Below, piece after piece: positions 1 to 6,669 of a stretch of 7,642 bases of DNA. The DNA lies in assembly GCA_023142175.1 (NCBI GenBank), contig JAGLJX010000338.1:1-7642 (forward strand). Reading direction: 5' to 3'. Numbering within the stretch: position 1 is the first letter of the stretch; every line of letters begins with the position of its first letter. The notes under the pieces are model-generated. The model was given only the letters and a program-made list of their open reading frames with translations. It searched no databases and was not told the origin of the DNA. A program made the translations under genes and the position numbers. The stretch is from Emcibacter sp. (GTDB lineage: Bacteria > Pseudomonadota > Alphaproteobacteria > Sphingomonadales > Emcibacteraceae).

Positions 1-145
1 CCGTCATAAGGACAGCCAAATATGCGCCCACATGGGAGTGTATAAAATGGCCTGTAGAGATGGCTAGAAGAGTTACGAAAGTATGGTGAAGGCCCAAGGC
101 TTTAAACCATCCTTTTTGATCAAGCTTAAACACTGGCCTGATCAT
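1..145 (-). CDS. Small membrane protein of the phage cluster, 3' end outside window
   Basis: An open frame starts with ATG at 145-143 and stays open for 48 codons to the window edge. Its start overlaps the TGA of the upstream fibre gene in an ATGA arrangement, which usually signals translational coupling, and an AGGGA Shine-Dalgarno-like stretch lies about 8 bases ahead of it. The visible N-terminus is short and basic (MIRPVFKLDQKGWFKALG) and is followed by a mostly hydrophobic stretch, roughly residues 17-47, that looks like a membrane segment with several histidines. Small inner-membrane proteins of this general look are common in alphaproteobacterial prophages near the tail or lysis genes. 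I cannot assign a function; a holin-like or anchoring role is only a guess. The gene is real with fair confidence because of the overlap, the ribosome site and the non-random composition. Confidence 0.6.
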   Translation of the reverse strand, partial: MIRPVFKLDQKGWFKALGLHHTFVTLLAISTGHFIHSHVGAYLAVLMT

Positions 146-1245
146 ATCGTAGTCCCTGTTGCGTCTATCCAATTTGTACCATCATGCCAGATTGGCTTTC
201 CCAACGTCGTATCAAACCACATTGAGCCCGCACCCTGCGGTGTTGGGCGGGAGCCTGTAGTACCTGATCCGCTTTTAATTAATTGACCCCCAATGATGTT
301 TTTGACAACCCCAAGACCACCATCAGTCTGGATTGATCCTGTAGCTGTGGATGTGCTGTCGGTTGTATCGCCAATATTTACATCACCTGAAAATGTCACA
401 CCTCCAGATACTCTGTTAATAACTAGAGCAGTGTTTTTTTCAAGCGTTCCTATAACAAGTTCATTGGCATTGCCGTCATATTTCATAAAAGCAGATTTGA
501 CACTGTTCTCATGGAACTCTATTTCACCACTATCGGAAGAATTAGCTGTTGTGGTATTTAATATCAGCTTAGCATTTGTTGATCTTACTATGGATATATC
601 ACCCCCAAAAAAACCAGACTTACCAACAGCTAAACCACCATCTGTCTGGATTGATCCTGTAGTTGGGGATGTGCTGTCTGTTGTATTTGAGGTCGCGAAA
701 ATACCGGAAATATCAATAGCATTAGCCTGAAAATCCCATTTGCCTGCACTGGCGTCATAATGAAGCTCTATTCCAGTATTAGCTCTAAATTCTAGATCTT
801 TGGCTTTCGTGCTATGTGTGTCGCCGTAGAGGACTATATTTCCGCCTAGGGAGTTACTCGTTGATGGCGATACAGATAATATACCGTCGCTGTCACCGCC
901 CAATATTTCAGGGTTCGATGGCACTAACCCTATGAGTTGGTTGTCAACCGGGCCACACCGAACTGTGTGGGTGCCACCATTGAGTGTTATATTGGAGGCT
1001 GGGGTTTCATCTATAACAGTACCGTTCCAGTTCCAGGTATCGGCTCGTGTAATGTCATCTGTGGCAGAAACATATGTCCCAACCCCTGCGACAATAATGA
1101 TCCCACCACTATCCTCGAGCACATAGGCTACAAGATCACCATCGGCAAAACTCTTGTTGAATGCAATCCGGCCTGTCGTAGCTCCTGCAAGGGCGAGTGT
1201 TGCCCCTGTTCCTGTACAGGTTTCTTCCGTGAAATTTGCGAACAT
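142..1245 (-). CDS. Repetitive phage fibre/decoration-type structural protein
   Basis: The 367-residue product is rich in Gly, Ser, Thr, Asp and Asn, has no catalytic motif, and reads like a beta-rich virion surface protein. Residues 1-98 match my memory of a common N-terminal domain of phage tail or decoration proteins (GTGATLALAGATTG, then a FADGDLVAYVLED segment and a GTYVSATDDITR segment). Residues 188-205 and 294-311 are near-identical repeats of the TTDSTSxxTGSIQTDGGL type, a motif often repeated in phage structural proteins. Residues 332-367 (RPTPQGAGSMWFDTTLGKPI and onward) match a frequent C-terminal domain of the same proteins. The ATG at 1245 is preceded by AAAGGACT about 5 bases away. 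The gene lies directly after the capsid gene and behind a terminator, where a head-tail connector would be expected, so it may be a head fibre or decoration protein and not a tail fibre. It looks more AT-rich than the head genes, which suggests separate acquisition. The structural role is fairly sure; the exact location in the particle is inference. Confidence 0.8.
   Translation of the reverse strand: MFANFTEETCTGTGATLALAGATTGRIAFNKSFADGDLVAYVLEDSGGIIIVAGVGTYVSATDDITRADTWNWNGTVIDETPASNITLNGGTHTVRCGPVDNQLIGLVPSNPEILGGDSDGILSVSPSTSNSLGGNIVLYGDTHSTKAKDLEFRANTGIELHYDASAGKWDFQANAIDISGIFATSNTTDSTSPTTGSIQTDGGLAVGKSGFFGGDISIVRSTNAKLILNTTTANSSDSGEIEFHENSVKSAFMKYDGNANELVIGTLEKNTALVINRVSGGVTFSGDVNIGDTTDSTSTATGSIQTDGGLGVVKNIIGGQLIKSGSGTTGSRPTPQGAGSMWFDTTLGKPIWHDGTNWIDATGTTI
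317..368. repeat. 52-base direct repeat, copy 1 (pairs with 635-686)
   Basis: This stretch matches 635-686 at 48 of 52 positions by direct reading, offset by 318 bases (106 codons), in the same frame of the fibre gene. It encodes the TTDSTSTATGSIQTDGGL region of the protein. The identity at DNA level is higher than protein selection alone would need, which points to a fairly recent internal duplication or to gene conversion. Confidence 0.9.
635..686. repeat. 52-base direct repeat, copy 2 (pairs with 317-368)
   Basis: This is the partner of 317-368, with four mismatches. It encodes TTDSTSPTTGSIQTDGGL around residues 188-205 of the fibre protein. Recombination between the two copies would remove 106 codons without changing the frame. 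Confidence 0.9.
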
Positions 1246-1276
1246 TTCGAGTCCTTTAGGTAAAATGATAAGAATT

Positions 1277-1308
1277 AAAAAAAGAGGGCGACCTGAAAAG
1301 CCGCCCCC
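1277..1308 (-). terminator. Intrinsic terminator after the major capsid gene
   Basis: Read on the minus strand, arms GGGGGCGGC (1308-1300) and GTCGCCCTC (1292-1284) form a 9-bp stem with two G-U pairs around the 7-base loop TTTTCAG, followed at once by seven Ts (1283-1277). This is a textbook Rho-independent terminator. It starts about 24 bases past the capsid stop codon and lies before the ribosome site of the next gene. Either the next gene is made by read-through, which would favour capsid over fibre, or it has its own promoter; I saw no convincing promoter in the remaining gap. Confidence 0.85.
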
Positions 1309-1331
1309 AAGTTTGCAGGAGGAATTTTTTC

Positions 1332-2540
1332 CTAGAGTGCGAACTGTAGAAGTTTGATGGCCTGATCGTTGGTCACGGCCCCGCCGACGCGCTTGGTGGT
1401 ATAAAAATGCACGTAAGGTTTGTTGGAATAGGGGTCACGCAGGATGCGGGTTCCCATGCGGTCGGTGACGGTATAGGCCCGTTTCATATTGGCAAAACAC
1501 AGTGACAGGGAAGAGGCCGCCTTAACCGGCATATCCGCAACCTCAACCACGGGATAGCCCAGAAGTGTTGCCGGAGCGCCACTTTCAAGACCGGGCCGCC
1601 ACAGATAACTGCCATCAGCATCCTTGAATTTCCGAATTTCGCCGAGCAGGCTGGTGTTCATGTAAAATTTGGCATCATTCCGGTAGCCGGATTTCATGGC
1701 ATGGATCATATCTACCAGAATATCAGACGGGTCTGTTGCCGCCCAATCACCGGCAACACCAGTTTTCAGAGCCTGAATTTCGCCGAATGTGCGGCTGTCA
1801 TCAGCGGATGTGCTGACAGTATATTGCAGGAAGCCTTTTGGTTTATTGGTGCCGTTGCCATTAACAAAGGCATCATTCTCCTGATAGGAGAATTCTTCAG
1901 CCAATTCTTCGGACAGCCATTTTTCAACATCAAAATTGCCATCATCCAGCATAGTCTGGGTCGCTGCCGGATTAGCATAAATTTCACCCAGAGGCGGGAT
2001 GATTTCCTGTAACGTCGGGGTGTTGGTTTCAACCCGTGCGCCGGTTTCAGAAATCCAGCCGGACGTGATCCCACCCACATTGACCAGTTTTTTATAGGTC
2101 GAAGACCCGATGGCAATCACATTAGCCTCAGTGCGAATTGGCGACAAATCCCGCAGACGTTTTTCTATCAGCTGATCAAGTTCTTCAGGAACTGCAAAAC
2201 CACCGTCTGTGTCCACTGTTGTGCTTAGGGCTTTCTGATCAAGTTTCATCTCATGGCCTTTGCGGATAAAGCCGTCGAAGAATTGACGTTTCATTTCAAT
2301 CTTGGCACTATCCTGACCCTGTTTTGTGGATAAATTTGGCCGTGCCTGAGCCGCATGAATGCCGTTTGCTTTTGTCTGAAGCCTGTCCAGTTCTTTGCCC
2401 ATACGGCCCAGTTTTTCTTCTGTCAGATTGTCTGCTTGTCCCTTGCTTTCAATTTCCGCCAATCTTTCATCATTGGTGGATTTGAAATTTTCGAAAGAAC
2501 GGGTCAGATTTTCCAACGCTTCTTTAGTTTCCAATGTCAT
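1332..2540 (-). CDS. Major capsid protein, HK97 family (GTA g5-like)
   Basis: The 402-residue product is the precursor of the shell protein. Residues 1-65 are charged and heptad-like (ALENLTRSFENFKSTNDERL), the scaffold-like delta domain that HK97-type capsids carry and lose on maturation. The conserved mature part begins around residues 104-120 (ALSTTVDTDGGFAVPEELDQ). An E-loop and spine segment follows (KLVNVGGITSGWISETGARV, about 151-170), then FVNGNGTNKPKGFL (225-238), and the protein ends in the usual IKLLQFAL-type tail. The length is normal for the family. Cleavage near residue 100 is expected from family behaviour; the exact site is not visible. The ATG directly follows the protease TAA with no gap, and AAAGGA lies about 8 bases upstream inside the protease gene. 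Its protease is the neighbour just upstream. The family call is very safe, and the closest kin I recall are GTA-type capsids. Confidence 0.95.
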   Translation of the reverse strand: MTLETKEALENLTRSFENFKSTNDERLAEIESKGQADNLTEEKLGRMGKELDRLQTKANGIHAAQARPNLSTKQGQDSAKIEMKRQFFDGFIRKGHEMKLDQKALSTTVDTDGGFAVPEELDQLIEKRLRDLSPIRTEANVIAIGSSTYKKLVNVGGITSGWISETGARVETNTPTLQEIIPPLGEIYANPAATQTMLDDGNFDVEKWLSEELAEEFSYQENDAFVNGNGTNKPKGFLQYTVSTSADDSRTFGEIQALKTGVAGDWAATDPSDILVDMIHAMKSGYRNDAKFYMNTSLLGEIRKFKDADGSYLWRPGLESGAPATLLGYPVVEVADMPVKAASSLSLCFANMKRAYTVTDRMGTRILRDPYSNKPYVHFYTTKRVGGAVTNDQAIKLLQFAL

Positions 2541-3104
2541 TTAAGTTTTCCTTTGTAGGTTTTCAGCCGCATCATTACGGCAGGAGGGCGCCATGAGCGC
2601 GGTTAAATGCCGAAGACCGGCTACGAATGCGGTATCGTCCACCGCAAAATTTGAATCTGAGATAAAATCTGTTTTGAAGGCGGAAATGCGGGCCTGCTCA
2701 TTCATGGGGAATGTCACCAGTGATATTTCCCACAGGTCCACTTGTGTAAGTATCCGCACCCCATCTGTCCGCTGATTTGATTTCAGGGTATGAAAGCCAA
2801 TGGAAAGCCCATCCAAAGCGCCAACCCCAAGCAATTTATAAGCTTCCCGCGCCCGCCCCACGTCCAGAATGAGCCGCCCCCGCACATAAAGCCCCTTGGC
2901 ATCCTCATAAATCTCATCCAGAATACCAACCGGCTCTTTGGGATCATGCTGCCAGAGGAATTTAACACCCGCCGCACCACGGTCGACCAAGGAGCGTTTG
3001 AAGGCGCCGGGCAGGATCAGGTCATTGCCCCGATCCACCACATTGAACACACTGGCATAGCCCTCGAAATGGCCAATTTTGTTATCTGTTTCATGTAAAA
3101 TCAT
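2541..3104 (-). CDS. HK97-type prohead maturation protease (GTA g4-like)
   Basis: The 187-residue product belongs to the U35/S78 prohead serine proteases, which enter the procapsid, cut the capsid delta domain and then digest themselves. It opens with the family hallmark GHFEGYASVFNVVDRGND (11-28) and LPGAFKRSL (31-39). Catalytic residues visible by family pattern are His53 in LWQHDPKEPVG, Ser101 in ALDGLSIGFH and the acidic residue Glu126 in DLWEISLVTFPMN. The length is typical. The ATG (3104-3102) follows the TGA of the upstream gene directly, so translation is probably coupled. The stop abuts the capsid start. The last 40 or so residues are poorly conserved in the family and are likely removed or flexible. 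No defect is seen. Confidence 0.95.
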   Translation of the reverse strand: MILHETDNKIGHFEGYASVFNVVDRGNDLILPGAFKRSLVDRGAAGVKFLWQHDPKEPVGILDEIYEDAKGLYVRGRLILDVGRAREAYKLLGVGALDGLSIGFHTLKSNQRTDGVRILTQVDLWEISLVTFPMNEQARISAFKTDFISDSNFAVDDTAFVAGLRHLTALMAPSCRNDAAENLQRKT

Positions 3105-3425
3105 TCATTGTCCAAATGTTTGTCCAAGCTGAAGCAGCTTGAATTTGACGGCAAGCCCCAGAAGCAGGGCTGAGAAGAATAAGCGCATGACCCAGCGGAT
3201 CACGGCATGGCGGGCGGTTTTCTTGGTATCCCGCCAGCTGTCGAGCAGGGCGCGAAGCTCCGAAATATCCACCCCTGCATCCACATCACTTAACCCCAGC
3301 TGCGCCAAGGCCCGCGCAGCGCCTTCTTCTGAGGCTTGGGAGATTAGAAGATATATATTTTCGTCAGATACATGGGCGTCTTTTGCTTGGCGCACGGCAT
3401 GGAACAGGCCCGACCCTATTCTCAT
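3105..3425 (-). CDS. DUF6127-like small membrane protein (GTA g3.5-like)
   Basis: The 106-residue product has a soluble, alanine-rich N-terminal part, then SEEGAARALAQLGL (32-45) and ISELRALLDSWRDTKKTARH (54-73), then a single hydrophobic segment around 75-97 (WVMRLFFSALLLGLAVKF). From memory this matches the DUF6127-type proteins that sit between portal and protease in Rhodobacter-type GTA clusters (g3.5) and related alphaproteobacterial prophages; I could not search. Its role is not known to me. The ATG at 3425 overlaps the portal TGA in an ATGA arrangement, and the stop touches the protease ATG. The conserved position in the middle of the head module suggests a part in head assembly, for example holding procapsid assembly at the membrane, but that is a guess. 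Confidence 0.8.
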   Translation of the reverse strand: MRIGSGLFHAVRQAKDAHVSDENIYLLISQASEEGAARALAQLGLSDVDAGVDISELRALLDSWRDTKKTARHAVIRWVMRLFFSALLLGLAVKFKLLQLGQTFGQ

Positions 3426-4627
3426 TCAAGAATATCACCGCCACTGATGGCCCCAAGGCCAACCGCGGCGCGTTTTTCATTCAGGGTCATGAAATCCGCC
3501 CGTCCGATCCTCTGCCACAGGGCCTGCCTGTCATGGCTGAGAGCTGGAATGGCATCTAGGTCATAGTCAAGGCGCAGGTCATCGCCAAAATGGGGGGTTA
3601 GCCAGTGGTTTAGGGAAGTCATCATCTTGTCCATCATGGGTAGGAGCGTGCTGCGCCATAAAGCCCGATTGGCTTCCTTGTAATTGCTGTAAGTATTATC
3701 ACCGGGGATGCTCATCACCATGGGCGGCACGCCAAAGGCCAACGCAATCTCACGGGCGGAGACATGTTTGGCATTGATAAAATCCATATCTGTCGGCGAG
3801 AAAGCCATCTGTTGCCATTTCAGCCCGCCTTCAAGAAGAAGGGGCCGGCGGGCATTACGGGTGCCTTGAAAATTTTCTTCCATTTCTTGCTTAAGGCGGT
3901 CAAATTGTTCTTTACTGAGAACTGCATTGCCGTCCTTAGGCTCAAAAACCAATGCCCCCGAGGGTCGTGCCGAATTATCCAGCAGGGCCTTGTTCCAACT
4001 GGATGCCGAATTATGAACATCGACGCTGTAAGCTGCGGCCTCCAGTGGCGACAGGCCATAATAATCATCTGTCGGATGGAATGTTTTCAGATGCAGTATG
4101 GGGCTATTGCCGCTGATGGGGTCTACCGGAAACTGATGTTCCTGCCCTGACACGCCGTAAACAAAAGCCTTGGGCCAGCCGCTTGCCCCCGGAATTATTT
4201 TCATGCGATCCGGGCGCAGGGAATAAAGTTCCGCAGGCAGACTATCACCGCCCATGACAAGCTCCAGATAACTATTGCCCGCAATATTAAGATAGGCATA
4301 AGCCGTCTCAAAGAACACCGCCCGTCCCTGTGTAGGGTTTGGCCTGTTCAGAAGATCAAGCAGTGGGTGGTTATCCAGTTTCTGATCACCGCGAAATAAT
4401 ACCAGAGGCACAGAGGCCGCACTTTCCGACAATATGCGCACAGCCCGATGGGTGATGACATTTTTGCGGTAGCCTTCATCGGCAAGGCTTTGATAATTCC
4501 GCCCTGACCAGCGCGGCTCATTCAGGCCCAGCATGAGGGTTTCCGAACCACCCAGCAATTTTGCCACGGCACTTTCTTTTTGCTCAGGAGCATTATTCTT
4601 GCGAAAAAGTCGACTAAACGGTCCCAT
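3422..4627 (-). CDS. Portal protein, HK97 family (GTA g3-like)
   Basis: The 401-residue product forms the dodecameric ring at the capsid vertex through which DNA enters and leaves. Family landmarks are FHPTDDYYGLSPLEAA (183-198), AREIALAFGVPPMVM (291-305), NTYSNYKEANRALWRSTLLP (311-330) and the C-terminal LNEKRAAVGL (382-391). I chose the ATG at 4627, giving MGPFSRLFRKNN, because GGAGAG lies just upstream and this is how such portals begin. The frame stays open further upstream to 4711, but those 28 extra residues lack a ribosome site and do not look portal-like. The gene ends in a 4-base overlap with the DUF6127-like gene. The length is normal and no motif is broken. Confidence 0.95.
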   Translation of the reverse strand: MGPFSRLFRKNNAPEQKESAVAKLLGGSETLMLGLNEPRWSGRNYQSLADEGYRKNVITHRAVRILSESAASVPLVLFRGDQKLDNHPLLDLLNRPNPTQGRAVFFETAYAYLNIAGNSYLELVMGGDSLPAELYSLRPDRMKIIPGASGWPKAFVYGVSGQEHQFPVDPISGNSPILHLKTFHPTDDYYGLSPLEAAAYSVDVHNSASSWNKALLDNSARPSGALVFEPKDGNAVLSKEQFDRLKQEMEENFQGTRNARRPLLLEGGLKWQQMAFSPTDMDFINAKHVSAREIALAFGVPPMVMSIPGDNTYSNYKEANRALWRSTLLPMMDKMMTSLNHWLTPHFGDDLRLDYDLDAIPALSHDRQALWQRIGRADFMTLNEKRAAVGLGAISGGDILE

Positions 4628-4631
4628 ATGT

Positions 4632-4637
4632 CTCTCC
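4632..4637 (-). promoter_or_regulatory. Ribosome binding site that fixes the portal start
   Basis: GGAGAG on the minus strand lies a few bases before the ATG at 4627-4625. It decides in favour of this start over in-frame upstream starts at about 4696 and 4711. Confidence 0.8.
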
Positions 4638-4762
4638 AATTGGATTGTGATAAAGCCGGACGAACGGCAAAGTGAGCCGCTTGGCACTGCACTCATGCTC
4701 AATAGCTTCAATAAAGTTTGCAGGAACGGTACCTAGACCGCCGTCCGGTAATGACCTGTTCG

Positions 4763-4780
4763 CCCAAAATAATTCTTGGG
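4763..4780. repeat. Small inverted repeat just after the large terminase gene
   Basis: CCCAA and TTGGG arms face each other over an 8-base AT-rich loop about 10 bases beyond the terL stop. On the minus strand it is not followed by a T run, so it is a weak candidate for RNA stabilisation or processing and not an intrinsic terminator. Confidence 0.35.
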
Positions 4781-4789
4781 ACGATCAGG

Positions 4790-6124
4790 CTAAATATTTC
4801 GTATTTGTGGGCGGGACTGTGCTTTCAGCATCAATTCCGTTATGGCCCAGACCATGGCATCGACCCGGTCGGGGCTTTTGCCGCCCTCCAGACCTTCTCC
4901 GGTCAGGCAGCACATCTGATCTTCCAGTTCTGAGAAAAACCCCTTATGCATCACGCGACCCTGTTCATAGAGCGCCGCCACCGGCTCTGCCCGCAGAACC
5001 TTGCCACGGCTGGCCCGCACCGCTCGGTAGCTCACATCAGGGTCAATCTGCCGCAAAAGGCTTTCCACCAGCTCGCCGCCATTATTTACCTCGGCCACAA
5101 GTCGATCTGCATCAAACATATGATAGGCCGCCAAAGCCGCCTTTGCCCATCCGTGGGGGCTAAGCCCCTGAACTGAACAGTCTTCCAGAATGTAGGCTCT
5201 GTTATGCTGATCCAGTCCCGCAACGATGATGCCACAGGTATCAGCCTTCTTGCCGCTGGTCACGGGCGGGTCAACTGCGACTACGATGCGGGTGAGATCC
5301 GGAACCTGCCGTACTCTGATGCTTTCCAGCAAGTCCCGGTTCCATAGGGCACCCAGTACATCGGTCAGAATTTCGCCGTATATTTCCTGTCGGCCTATTC
5401 TGGTACCTTCATATTGTCCCACCACCTGCTCAAAGAAACTCTGGGGCAGGTTCGATAAATTGTCATAGGTAGACCCGCGTATCACGCGGGTTGATCCATC
5501 TTCCACCAACCGTCGGAGCAATGGAATATTGCGCGGGGTCGTGGTTGCCAGAATCCTTGGTTTCTTGCCAAGTCTTAAACCCAGCAGAAGGTTAGACCAT
5601 GTATCCTCTATATAACGCCATTTGGCTAATTCGTCCGCCCAGGCCACATGATGTTGCGGCCCGCGCAACTGATCCGGTGATTCCGCAGAATATAAAAAGG
5701 CCTGTATGCCATTTGGCCAGATCAGTTTTTTATTGCTGCTGTGAAAGACCGGCATGAATTCTTTCGGGCATGCGGCCAATAGCCCGCTTTCGCCCTCGAT
5801 CATGGTTAGTCTGCCATCCAGCAGAGTATCCGCTACCAGCGCGATACGCTCCGGTGCGCCTTTGGGGGCTTTCAGGGGGCTGTCACCTTCGACCATATCC
5901 CTGATCCACTCTACCGCCGTTCTGGTCTTGCCAAAACCACGTCCGGCTAATATTAGCCAGCAAAACCACGCGCCTTCGGGCGGCAATTGGTTCTTTCTGG
6001 CCCAAAAGCTCCAGTCGTAATTAAGGGCATCACATTCTTCCTCTGTGATGCCCTTGAGCAGTTCCTGTCTTCGCTTCGGGTCAAGTGCCGAAATCCATTC
6101 GGCAAGCGATCTGTTATCCTTCAA
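4790..6124 (-). CDS. terL: Terminase large subunit, packaging ATPase and nuclease (GTA g2-like)
   Basis: The 444-residue product is the packaging motor. The ATPase half shows Walker A LAGRGFGKT (59-67), Walker B VAWADE (160-165, with Asp164 and Glu165) and the coupling motif ATTTPRN (193-199). The segment YEGTRIGRQEIYGEIL (238-253) is typical of this terminase family. The RNase H-like nuclease half shows three acidic positions: Asp285 in VVAVDPP, Glu345 in LVAEVNNGG and Asp422 in DRVDAMVWA. Both halves appear intact. The start is TTG at 6124-6122: the frame has a TAA a few codons upstream, no ATG or GTG between, and the first internal ATG (residue 77) would remove Walker A. The start lies 11 bases inside the end of terS and has no clear ribosome site, so it is probably translated by coupling. 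The family match to the GTA g2 type is strong. Confidence 0.96.
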   Translation of the reverse strand: MKDNRSLAEWISALDPKRRQELLKGITEEECDALNYDWSFWARKNQLPPEGAWFCWLILAGRGFGKTRTAVEWIRDMVEGDSPLKAPKGAPERIALVADTLLDGRLTMIEGESGLLAACPKEFMPVFHSSNKKLIWPNGIQAFLYSAESPDQLRGPQHHVAWADELAKWRYIEDTWSNLLLGLRLGKKPRILATTTPRNIPLLRRLVEDGSTRVIRGSTYDNLSNLPQSFFEQVVGQYEGTRIGRQEIYGEILTDVLGALWNRDLLESIRVRQVPDLTRIVVAVDPPVTSGKKADTCGIIVAGLDQHNRAYILEDCSVQGLSPHGWAKAALAAYHMFDADRLVAEVNNGGELVESLLRQIDPDVSYRAVRASRGKVLRAEPVAALYEQGRVMHKGFFSELEDQMCCLTGEGLEGGKSPDRVDAMVWAITELMLKAQSRPQIRNI

Positions 6125-6542
6125 CGGATTTGTTCGACATCTGGCTTAATTTTTTCATGAGGCGGTTGCGTGGTGAGTGGTCTTTGGTTTTTTCGTCCAC
6201 GTCTCGTCTCTTTTTACCGTCACCGAAAATTTCCGGACGATGGGCCTTCAGTAAAAAGATGGCGATCTTTTCATCTACGACCTGACCATCCGGCATGTCG
6301 TTTGCGTCTTTTCCCATTGCTTTATCCCATAAATATGCTTCCAGATAATCCAGAGCCTGATCCATTGCATTCTGCCATTTCGCGCGGAATTCAGGATGTG
6401 AATTACGCCGCCGGTAGACGAGCGAACGATCCAGCCCCGCTTTTGTAGTAGCTTTGGTCACATTTCCCGTCTGTTGTAAGACCTCCAGAAAGACTGTCTC
6501 TCTTTTAACAGACCATCGATTGCTGTTTGTTGACTCGGCCAT
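6114..6542 (-). CDS. terS: Terminase small subunit, DNA-binding (GTA g1-like position)
   Basis: The 142-residue product should bind the DNA to be packaged and guide the large subunit. Residues about 16-50 form a helix-turn-helix of the terminase small-subunit type (FLEVLQQTGNVTKATTKAGL followed by DRSLVYRRR), then HPEFRAKWQNAMDQALDYLE, a helical segment that in relatives leads into the oligomerisation region. The C-terminal third is highly charged and likely flexible (KKRRDVDEKTKDHSPRNR), suitable for contacting the large subunit. The ATG at 6542 has AAAGGG 5 bases upstream. It is the first gene of the cluster, 200 bases after the reductase gene, and overlaps terL by 11 bases. Whether it recognises a specific pac or cos site, or binds loosely as in GTAs, cannot be told. 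Confidence 0.87.
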   Translation of the reverse strand: MAESTNSNRWSVKRETVFLEVLQQTGNVTKATTKAGLDRSLVYRRRNSHPEFRAKWQNAMDQALDYLEAYLWDKAMGKDANDMPDGQVVDEKIAIFLLKAHRPEIFGDGKKRRDVDEKTKDHSPRNRLMKKLSQMSNKSVEG

Positions 6543-6560
6543 TTAAACCCTTTCAGACAT

Positions 6561-6588
6561 AAAAAAACCGCACTCATAGAGGCGCGGT
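6561..6588 (-). terminator. Terminator-like hairpin in the leader of terS
   Basis: On the minus strand ACCGC (6588-6584) pairs with GCGGT (6571-6567). Inside it CTC and GAG can form a second short helix with a TAT loop, and seven Ts follow (6567-6561). It ends about 18 bases before the terS ATG, so it lies between the predicted promoter and the first phage gene. It could stop read-through from the host operon, act as an attenuator for the phage operon, or end a short independent RNA. Confidence 0.6.
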
Positions 6589-6663
6589 ACAGCTTTAGGG
6601 GGAGAACCCTTTATTTTGATATGATGGGCGGCGGCGTTTCCCGAGAGCCAATTTCCGACCATG
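6561..6663 (-). ncRNA. Possible leader RNA or small RNA of about 100 nt
   Basis: A transcript from the promoter at 6698-6670 would start near 6663 and, if stopped at the T run, end near 6561. The stretch has no credible coding frame and includes GC-rich pieces that can fold (GGGTTCTCCCCC and a CGCCGCCGCCC segment). It matches no RNA family that I recognise. A 5' leader with an attenuator explains it equally well. Confidence 0.3.
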
Positions 6664-6669
6664 TAATAA

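Noticed and set aside
293..730. 145-codon plus-strand open frame opposite the fibre gene
   Set aside because: It mirrors the fibre gene, including its repeats, and has no ribosome site; the minus-strand protein has recognisable phage domains.
1766..2116. 116-codon open frame inside the capsid gene on the same strand
   Set aside because: It is an out-of-frame shadow; the capsid frame is continuous and carries all family motifs.
4628..4711. 28-residue N-terminal extension of the portal frame
   Set aside because: The extension has no ribosome site and no portal-like sequence, while a GGAGAG site directly precedes the ATG at 4627.
4672..5163. 163-codon plus-strand open frame opposite terL
   Set aside because: The peptide is Pro/Arg-rich low-complexity sequence of the kind produced by the antisense of a GC-rich gene, and terL is intact on the other strand.
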